Below, piece after piece: positions 1 through 4,882 of a stretch of 6,964 bases of DNA (position 1 is the first letter of the stretch; each line of letters starts with the position of its first letter). Made by a program: the position numbers and the translations under genes. The notes beneath the pieces are model-generated. The model was not told the DNA's origin, did no database searches, and worked only from the letters and a program-made list of their open reading frames with translations. The DNA is from Verrucomicrobiota bacterium (GTDB lineage Bacteria; Verrucomicrobiota; Verrucomicrobiia; Chthoniobacterales; UBA10450), in contig QHPN01000262.1 of assembly GCA_003219115.1 (NCBI GenBank), positions 1 through 6,964 of the forward strand, read 5' to 3'.

Positions 1-143
1 TCGTCGATCGGTGTGCCAATAAAAATGATCCGGTCCTTGAGCAATCGGGAATAGATGTCGTAGGCGCGCTCGCCCCGGCCGGTTTGTTCCACCACCATCG
101 GAACCAACACACTTTGGGAAATATTTTTGCTTAGTTCGCTCAT
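1..143 (-). CDS. clpP: ATP-dependent Clp protease proteolytic subunit ClpP (5' end only)
   Basis: This is the start of the serine protease subunit that forms the double heptameric degradation chamber used with ClpX or ClpA unfoldases in the cytoplasm. Only 47 codons plus two bases are present. The translation starts MSELSKNISQ, and residues 12-46 (VLVPMVVEQT, then GRGERAYDIYSRLLKDR, then IIFIGTPID) are the near-invariant N-terminal segment of bacterial ClpP. It includes the axial-loop region and first helix. The catalytic Ser, His and Asp lie beyond the edge. The start is the ATG at 143-141. It overlaps the TGA of the trigger factor gene as ATGA, which implies translational coupling, and it has an AAGGA ribosome site six bases upstream. 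tig-clpP, usually followed by clpX, is a widely conserved order. The identity is secure; the gene is cut only by the window edge. Confidence 0.96.
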   Translation of the reverse strand, partial: MSELSKNISQSVLVPMVVEQTGRGERAYDIYSRLLKDRIIFIGTPID

Positions 144-1492
144 GAATTTTCCTTCGACGGACGGCCTTCTTTATCTACGGCTGCCGCCGTTTTCACGCTA
201 ACATTCGCCTCAAGAAAATCAATGGTCTTACCGAGCAAGATCTCTTCCACCAGGCTGTTAATTCCTTCGTGTTGGTCGATTTCTTTGCGCATTTTTTCGA
301 CCGAAACATTGTAGCGCGCGGCCTGTTTCCGAATACGCTCCTCGATTTCCTCCGACGTGACCTGAATTTTCTCCGCCTCGGCAATGCGGTTAAGGCTGAA
401 ATTCGTTTTTAATCGGTGCGCCGCGAGCGAGCCAGCGCCTTGCACCAGTTCCTTCTCCTTGCTTTTCAGCATTCCATCGGGAACCCCCCGCTCACGATTC
501 TGTTGTACTAATTCGCCCAGCGCGCGCCTTGTTTCATTTCGCAAGAGCTGCGGCGGCAAATCGAACTGGGTCTGCTCCTGCAAAGCTTTGATGATTTGCG
601 ATTCTTTCGCCCGCTCGATGGCATGCTCTTTCTCGTGCTCGAGATCGTGCGCCACCAGCTTGCGCAATTCCGCCAAGGTTTTGTCCTTCGCTAATTTCGC
701 CGCGAAAGTATCGTTCAATTCCGGGAGCACTTTTTGTTTGATCTCGCGCAGCGTGACGGCGTAATCCGCTTTCTTTCCCGCCAGTTCTTTCACCGGCAGG
801 TCGGTGGGAAAATTGACGATCGCCAATCGCGTCTCCCCCTTTTTTTGTCCGATCAATTGTTCGCAAAACTTCGGCAGAAAATTTTCCGGACCCAGCTGTA
901 GCCAGAATTTCTTTCCGCCTTGCAGATTCTTGCTCGCGTCCGGCGCCATCTCGCGGATCGGCTGGCCCTCGATCGTGCCTTCAAAGTCAATCACGGCAAA
1001 ATCGTCCATTTGCAACGGACGCTCCGGCTCGATCTCTACGAAGTCAGCCGATTGCTCGCGCAAACGTTCCATGGCTGCGTCGATTTCCTGCTCGGTCACT
1101 TCGAGCGGCGGCAGTTGCACCGTGATATTTTTATAATCGGGCAGATCGAATTCCGGGGCCGTGATTACCGTCGCGCGGAACCGCATCGTTTTGTCGTCAC
1201 TAATTTGGACGTCTTCCAGATTCGTCAGCGAGACGACTCGCAGCTGTTTCTCGGCAATCGCTTCACGATAACTTTTTGAGACCAGCTTTTTTGTAACCTC
1301 TTCCTGGATTTCCTTTTTGAACTTCGCTTCGATCACCCTGCGGGGCGCTTTGCCCGGGCGGTATCCTGGAATTTTGGCGTACCGCGCGAAGTTATCGGCA
1401 ATCGCATTCCACTCTTTCGCCACCTGCTCCGCGGGCAGTTCAATTTGTAAAGTGGAAACGGAGTCCGGTTGCTTTTCGACCTCAACTTTCAT
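140..1492 (-). CDS. tig: Trigger factor (ribosome-associated chaperone, FKBP-type PPIase)
   Basis: Trigger factor binds near the ribosomal exit tunnel and shelters nascent chains. The 450-residue product (E. coli 432) has the usual three parts. The N-terminal ribosome-binding domain is residues 1-115 with the signature GYRPGKAP at 43-50, the same place as GFRKGKVP in E. coli. A FKBP-like domain spans about 155-253, and the helical C-terminal substrate-binding domain runs from about 258 to 430. A polar tail follows. I chose ATG at 1492 because the product then begins MKVEVEKQ, as the family does. The open frame extends 13 codons further to a TTG, which adds a non-family segment. No Shine-Dalgarno precedes the ATG. 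The PPIase domain is about nine residues longer than in E. coli around 179-189 and differs at pocket positions (see findings). The gene overlaps clpP by ATGA. Confidence 0.95.
   Translation of the reverse strand: MKVEVEKQPDSVSTLQIELPAEQVAKEWNAIADNFARYAKIPGYRPGKAPRRVIEAKFKKEIQEEVTKKLVSKSYREAIAEKQLRVVSLTNLEDVQISDDKTMRFRATVITAPEFDLPDYKNITVQLPPLEVTEQEIDAAMERLREQSADFVEIEPERPLQMDDFAVIDFEGTIEGQPIREMAPDASKNLQGGKKFWLQLGPENFLPKFCEQLIGQKKGETRLAIVNFPTDLPVKELAGKKADYAVTLREIKQKVLPELNDTFAAKLAKDKTLAELRKLVAHDLEHEKEHAIERAKESQIIKALQEQTQFDLPPQLLRNETRRALGELVQQNRERGVPDGMLKSKEKELVQGAGSLAAHRLKTNFSLNRIAEAEKIQVTSEEIEERIRKQAARYNVSVEKMRKEIDQHEGINSLVEEILLGKTIDFLEANVSVKTAAAVDKEGRPSKENS
150..154 (-). promoter_or_regulatory. 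Shine-Dalgarno site of clpP
   Basis: The minus strand reads AAGGA six bases before the clpP ATG, inside the last codons of tig. It is the clearest ribosome binding site in the window and supports both the chosen clpP start and reinitiation after the tig stop codon. Confidence 0.7.
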
Positions 1493-1519
1493 GAAGGAAT
1501 CGACGTTACGCTGCGCGCA

Positions 1520-1525
1520 TTTATA
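1520..1525 (-). promoter_or_regulatory. Candidate -10 element for tig
   Basis: The minus strand reads TATAAA, preceded by CCC, 27 bases before the tig ATG. It matches the sigma-70 -10 consensus at five of six bases and would place the transcript start about 20 bases before the ATG. I found no convincing -35 hexamer at 16-18 bases. It is the best candidate in the 91-bp hutI-tig gap but stays weak. Confidence 0.3.
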
Positions 1526-1565
1526 GGGCAACCGCGCCAGTTGCCGATTGTGGCTCCATGTGGGA

Positions 1566-1581
1566 GGGGCCTCAGTGCCCC
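1566..1581 (-). repeat. Small GC hairpin immediately after hutI
   Basis: GGGGC and GCCCC arms of five bases enclose a six-base loop, starting two bases after the hutI stop codon. On the minus strand the hairpin is followed by TCCCACATGG rather than a run of T, so it is not a standard intrinsic terminator. The surrounding sequence (a GGGGC stem followed by CCTCCCACA on the minus strand) resembles REP-like intergenic palindromes. It could protect the 3' end of the hut message or be a dispersed repeat copy. Confidence 0.45.
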
Positions 1582-1583
1582 GA

Positions 1584-2843
1584 CTAGCTGCGCGCGTTTA
1601 GCGGATTCTTTTGCCCCTGCACAAAAACATCGCGGATCAGCGAAACTCCAAACCAGTAGGCAACTTCACGATAGTCATGGCAATCGTAGATCGCGAAATT
1701 TGCCAGCTTCCCCTGCTCCAACGATCCGATTATATCAAGGCGATCCAAACTGGCAGCGGCATTGACTGTCGCCGCTGTAATCGCCTCCGCCGGGCTCATC
1801 CGCATTTGCGTGACGGCAAGCGAAAGCATCATTGGCATCGAAGGGCTCGGCGAGGAACCCGGATTGAAATCGGTCGCCAACACCACGGCGAGGCCGGTGT
1901 CGATCATTCGGCGGGCGTCGGGATATTTTTTGGAACCGAGGGCATAAACCGATCCCGGTAGCAGCACCGGTTGGACGCCTGTTTTTGCCAGTGCGGTGAT
2001 GCCGTCGGCCGCGGTTTGTTCAAGATGATCGGCGGTGATTGCTTCCAGTTCCGCCGCCAACTGTGCCCCACCGCCGTTAGTCAATTGGTCGACGTGCATC
2101 CGCAATTTCAATCCATACTGTTTCGCAGCCGTCAGAATGCGACGGCTGTTTTCGACGTCGAAATAGTTTTGTTCACAAAAAATATCGCAATATTCCGCAA
2201 GCTTCTCGTGCCCAATCGCAGGTAACATTTTGTCGATGATCAAGGAAATGTATTCGACGTGATTCTCACGAAACTCTGGCGGGAAAGCATGCGCGCCGAG
2301 AAATGTCGGAACCGTTTCCAGCGGTGTTTCTGCTCCCACCCGCCGAATCACCCGGAGAATTTTGAGCTCGTCCTTAAGCGTGAGCCCGTAGCCAGACTTC
2401 GCTTCGATGGTTGTCGTTCCATTTTGCAAAAACCAGCTCGCACGCTTTTTTGCGAGCGCGAACAGGTCATCCTCGGTCGCAGCGCGCGTTGCCTGCACCG
2501 TTGTTTGGATTCCCCCGCCGCGCTTTGCAACCTGTTCGTAGGTCTCGCCTCGTGCGCGCGATTCAAAGTCCTCCAGACGACTACCGGCAAAAACGAGATG
2601 GGTGTGTGCATCCACGAATCCTGGCAACACGACGCACCCGCGTGCATTGACGACTTCGGTATCGTGCTGGCAAAGTTTCTCGATCTCAGGTGTCTTTCCG
2701 ACGTGCGTAATCTTGCCATCAGCCACAACCAGACCGCCGTCAGGAATGATTCCGAGGTCGCCAAGTTCTTTGCCGAATCGTGCCCGGGGTGGCCCCGCCA
2801 GTGTGATCAGTTGCGATGCATGTAGAACGGCGAGGCTAGACAC
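1584..2843 (-). CDS. hutI: Imidazolonepropionase HutI
   Basis: HutI hydrolyses 4-imidazolone-5-propionate to N-formimino-L-glutamate, the third step of histidine breakdown, in the cytoplasm. The 419-residue product is full length and carries the metal-dependent amidohydrolase pattern. It has HTH (H80, H82) after the VVLPGFVDA strand, GAHAFP with H184, MHVDQ with H250, ADHLEQ with H273, and ATDFNPGS with D325 as the metal-ligand aspartate. GGGIQTTVQATRAA at about 109-122 and SPSMPMMLSLA at about 333-343 are also family motifs. The start is GTG at 2843, because an in-frame TAA lies four codons upstream and the product then begins in the usual small beta domain. No Shine-Dalgarno is visible. The gene follows ftcD after 157 bp of repeat-rich DNA, and tig follows 91 bp downstream. 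The start codon abuts an 8-nt repeat cluster. Confidence 0.97.
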   Translation of the reverse strand: MSSLAVLHASQLITLAGPPRARFGKELGDLGIIPDGGLVVADGKITHVGKTPEIEKLCQHDTEVVNARGCVVLPGFVDAHTHLVFAGSRLEDFESRARGETYEQVAKRGGGIQTTVQATRAATEDDLFALAKKRASWFLQNGTTTIEAKSGYGLTLKDELKILRVIRRVGAETPLETVPTFLGAHAFPPEFRENHVEYISLIIDKMLPAIGHEKLAEYCDIFCEQNYFDVENSRRILTAAKQYGLKLRMHVDQLTNGGGAQLAAELEAITADHLEQTAADGITALAKTGVQPVLLPGSVYALGSKKYPDARRMIDTGLAVVLATDFNPGSSPSPSMPMMLSLAVTQMRMSPAEAITAATVNAAASLDRLDIIGSLEQGKLANFAIYDCHDYREVAYWFGVSLIRDVFVQGQKNPLNARS

Positions 2844-2882
2844 GTTGAAGAGTTAATGCGTTACAGCGTTGACGCGATTAAA
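2843..2882. repeat. Degenerate 8-nt tandem repeat, cluster 1 (hutI side)
   Basis: On the plus strand five consecutive octamers can be lined up: CGTTGAAG, AGTTAATG, CGTTACAG, CGTTGACG and CGATTAAA. They share a CGTTgAaG-like core. The cluster begins on the first base of the hutI GTG codon and fills its leader. It is the same unit as cluster 2 in the opposite orientation. Confidence 0.55.
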
Positions 2883-2902
2883 ACATCAAAAATGTTGAAT
2901 CG
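2875..2902. promoter_or_regulatory. Imperfect inverted repeat overlapping the candidate hutI promoter
   Basis: Two five-base pairings, CGATT with AATCG and AACAT with ATGTT, are nested around a CAAAA loop with a small AA/G internal bulge. The element spans from the -10 into the -35 of the proposed promoter, where an operator could sit. It is not a match to the HutC-type operator I know. It could also be a chance hairpin in AT-rich DNA. Confidence 0.3.
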
Positions 2903-2906
2903 TGAA
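2877..2906 (-). promoter_or_regulatory. Candidate sigma-70-type promoter for hutI
   Basis: On the minus strand TTCACG (2906-2901) and TTTAAT (2882-2877) stand 18 bases apart, matching the -35 and -10 consensus at 4/6 and 5/6 positions. The transcript would start near 2870, giving a leader of about 27 bases before the GTG. This is the most AT-rich part of the gap. If active, hutI (and perhaps tig-clpP) could be expressed separately from hutH-hutU-ftcD. This rests on hexamer matching only. Confidence 0.3.
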
Positions 2907-2952
2907 TTCGGGAATGAAGAAAAGCGAAGAGGATTGAACAAACGCTGACATT

Positions 2953-3012
2953 CCGACGCTTCAACGCTTCAACACCTTACACGCTTTAACGCTCACCGCA
3001 TCAACCCTTCAA
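2953..3012. repeat. Degenerate 8-nt tandem repeat, cluster 2 (ftcD side)
   Basis: On the plus strand successive octamers read CCGACGCT, TCAACGCT, TCAACACC, TTACACGC, TTTAACGC, TCACCGCA and TCAACCCT, then TCAA. The consensus is close to TCAACGCT. The cluster fills the DNA just after ftcD and runs through its stop codon into the last codons. It is inverted relative to cluster 1. About 70 bp of apparently non-repetitive sequence separates the two. Confidence 0.6.
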
Positions 3013-4695
3013 TTTCTTCTCCACCAGCTTGCTGATTTCTTTGAACCGCGCTTCAGATTCTTCAGTGAATACCTGGACTTTATTCGAAAGAGAGGTCTTG
3101 CCTTTTTCGTCCTTTAGATTGGCGATGTTAATTCTGACGTTCATCCCTGCTCCCTCAATGCAAGCGCGCACCGCGAGAAGGCCAACGCCGACATCTGAAA
3201 TAGACGCAGGATTTCCGCGAGCGGCCATTTCGGCGAGAAGATCGTAAGCCTTTGCCGCGGTCTGCATCACTCGAAGGGGCACCTCCGCCGCCAGCTTGTT
3301 TGCTGATTCGATCGCAGCCGTTCGCGCTGATTTTTCCTTCGTCGTGCCTCTAGGCAAAGCAAAGGCCGCCATGACCTTGTTAAAGGCGGCGGTGTCCTCG
3401 TCGACCAACGAAAGCATTTGGTCCTTTAAACGCTGCGCCTGGACCGCCCAATCGCTGAAGTACCGGAGCTTCTCTTCCCAACCACGTTTTCCCGCCGACA
3501 AATTGGCCACCATTCCGCCTAGCGAAACGCCCAGCGCCCCCATTAACGCCGCGACCGAACCGCCACCAGGCGCCGGAGAATCACTCAGGGTTTCATTGCA
3601 AAACCGGCGAAGATCCATCTTCACGAGCGACTTTTTTGGAGCAGCCGCCGCTTCAATCTTTAGCTCGATAACTTTCTCTTTCGGATCAAACGGTTTCAGC
3701 TCGCTCAATCCCATCGTTCGGATAGCGATGTCGATTATCTCTTCTTCCGCCGCCCCTTCCGACCAGTTTTGCTTCTGTAGAAAATGTCTTCCAGCATCGA
3801 CCAGGCATTTCTTCGGAACCATACCGACAATTTCCGATCCGGTAACGCGCAGGCCGCGCTTGGTGGCCGATTCGTGACAGGCATCGAACGCGGCATGAAG
3901 TGGGGTTTCCTGAATATTTGTCAGGTTCATCGAAACCTGGGCAATGCCGTACTCTTCCACGTACCAGCCGATCGCTTTCACATGTTTCAACATTCCGGGA
4001 ACGCGGACCGGCTCGCCTTTTTCATCGACCATTGGATTCCCGGTGGGCGTGCCATCGAGCGTCTTCACCCGGCCCTGTTCTCGAACATCGAAGGCGACGG
4101 AGTTCGCTCGTCGCACCGATTTGGTATTGAGGTTTACATTGTAGGCGATCAGAAATTCCCGCGCCCCAATCGCCGTTGCACCGGTCTTAGCATTAAACTC
4201 GTTAGGTCCAAAATCCGGGTGCCACTCTGCCTTTTTGATTTTGTCGAAGAAAGCTTCGTATTCGCCCTCTCGAATCACCGCAAGGTTCGCCCGGGATGTG
4301 TCTTTGGCCGCTTTCTCATAGAGATAAACCGGGATTTTTAATTCCTCGCCAACGCGTTTTCCCAATTCCTTGGCACAGGCGATCGCCTCGTTCCAATCGG
4401 CATCGCCGATCGGAATAAATGGGCAAACATCGGTCGCTCCCATGCGGGGATGCGCGCCTTTGTGTTTGCGCATGTCAATCAATTCCGCGGCTTTTTTGAT
4501 GCCGCGGAAGGCGGCTTCAACTGTCGCCTTCGGGCTACCAACGAAGGTCACGACGGTGCGGTTGGTGGTTTCGCCCGGGTCCACGTCTAGCAGTGACACT
4601 CCATCAGCCGACGCGATCGCATCGGTGATTTGCCGAATAATCTCCGGATCGCGTCCCTCCGAGAAGTTTGGCACACATTCGATCAGCTTTTGCAC
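3001..4695 (-). CDS. ftcD: Bifunctional glutamate formimidoyltransferase / formimidoyl-THF cyclodeaminase
   Basis: The N-terminal enzyme transfers the formimino group of N-formimino-L-glutamate to tetrahydrofolate and releases glutamate. The C-terminal enzyme turns 5-formimino-THF into 5,10-methenyl-THF and ammonia. The 564 residues (mammalian FTCD 541) contain LIECVPNFSEGRD at 4-16 and HKGAHPRMGATDVCPF at 78-93. H82 sits at the position of the known catalytic histidine, and the two-part transferase ends near 330. A charged/alanine linker occupies about 338-358. The cyclodeaminase domain carries DSPAPGGGSVAAL at 372-384, DEDTAAFNKVM at 432-442 and GNPASISDVGVG at 494-505. The GTG start at 4695 is fixed by an in-frame TAG four codons upstream and by the family N-terminus. 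No Shine-Dalgarno is seen. Its presence replaces HutG or HutF routes. The last codons lie inside an 8-nt repeat cluster. Confidence 0.97.
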   Translation of the reverse strand: MQKLIECVPNFSEGRDPEIIRQITDAIASADGVSLLDVDPGETTNRTVVTFVGSPKATVEAAFRGIKKAAELIDMRKHKGAHPRMGATDVCPFIPIGDADWNEAIACAKELGKRVGEELKIPVYLYEKAAKDTSRANLAVIREGEYEAFFDKIKKAEWHPDFGPNEFNAKTGATAIGAREFLIAYNVNLNTKSVRRANSVAFDVREQGRVKTLDGTPTGNPMVDEKGEPVRVPGMLKHVKAIGWYVEEYGIAQVSMNLTNIQETPLHAAFDACHESATKRGLRVTGSEIVGMVPKKCLVDAGRHFLQKQNWSEGAAEEEIIDIAIRTMGLSELKPFDPKEKVIELKIEAAAAPKKSLVKMDLRRFCNETLSDSPAPGGGSVAALMGALGVSLGGMVANLSAGKRGWEEKLRYFSDWAVQAQRLKDQMLSLVDEDTAAFNKVMAAFALPRGTTKEKSARTAAIESANKLAAEVPLRVMQTAAKAYDLLAEMAARGNPASISDVGVGLLAVRACIEGAGMNVRINIANLKDEKGKTSLSNKVQVFTEESEARFKEISKLVEKKLKG

Positions 4696-4709
4696 GGCGA
4701 CAGGAATCT

Positions 4710-4736
4710 AACAGGATTTACGGGATTAACCGGATT
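4710..4736. repeat. Three-unit 9-nt repeat in the ftcD leader
   Basis: On the plus strand the units are AACAGGATT, TACGGGATT and AACCGGATT, three in a row without spacers. A weaker unit (GACAGGAAT) lies between them and the start codon. On the minus strand the unit reads AATCCNGTT. The array ends 14 bases before the ftcD GTG, where a Shine-Dalgarno would be expected nearby. I recall similar AATCCTGTT-type strings in gaps of other bacterial genomes but cannot check copy number here. Confidence 0.6.
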
Positions 4737-4837
4737 GCAAGGAGAAGAGCAGCGCTAGCGCCCGATAATTCCAAGCGCCAATCGAAAAGGCGATATTGCT
4801 GGAAGCGCAGGCAGTTTGCCGACGAAATTTGTGTTTG

Positions 4838-4871
4838 GCAGGCTGCCGAACACTGCAGGCTGGCAGCCTGC
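4838..4871. repeat. GC-rich palindromic (REP-like) element after hutU
   Basis: The octamer GCAGGCTG occurs at 4838-4845 and again at 4855-4862, and its reverse complement CAGCCTGC follows at 4864-4871. The second and third copies form a 17-base palindrome with one central base. The outer copies can instead pair as a 10-bp stem (4838-4847 with 4862-4871) over a 14-base loop. In transcription order it lies 11 bases after the hutU stop. There is no T run behind it, so mRNA 3'-end protection or attenuation is more likely than termination. It may be one copy of a dispersed family. Confidence 0.6.
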
Positions 4872-4882
4872 GCCAGCAACCG

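Larger units (their letters stand above)
4696..4882. other. hutU-ftcD intergenic gap (187 bp)
   Basis: The gap holds, in transcription order, a GC-rich palindromic element (4838-4871), about 75 bp without a recognisable gene, the perfect 10-base palindrome GCGCTAGCGC at 4752-4761, and the 9-nt repeat at 4710-4736. I found no convincing -35/-10 pair, riboswitch or small ORF. The gap is large for an operon that otherwise overlaps its genes, so it may be the result of repeat insertion. Confidence 0.5.

Noticed and set aside
1493..1531. Thirteen-codon N-terminal extension of trigger factor from a TTG
   Set aside because: The family begins at the MKVEVEK methionine; the extension overlaps the candidate -10 element and adds nothing conserved.
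2259..2825. Plus-strand open frame of 188 codons inside hutI
   Set aside because: It is a shadow of hutI with cysteine- and arginine-rich, low-plausibility translation and no recognisable domain.
2843..3012. CRISPR-like array between ftcD and hutI
   Set aside because: Units are only 8 nt, degenerate, contiguous and without spacers, and no cas gene is present.
3296..4341. Overlapping plus-strand frames of 193 and 185 codons within ftcD
   Set aside because: Both are antisense to conserved FtcD domains and show no protein-like pattern.
4838..4871. Intrinsic terminator after hutU
   Set aside because: The stem is strong, but the minus strand continues CAAACACAAATTTC without a T run, so standard termination is not supported.
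4696..4882. Riboswitch or promoter for ftcD
   Set aside because: I found no known aptamer core and no -35/-10 pair of acceptable match and spacing.
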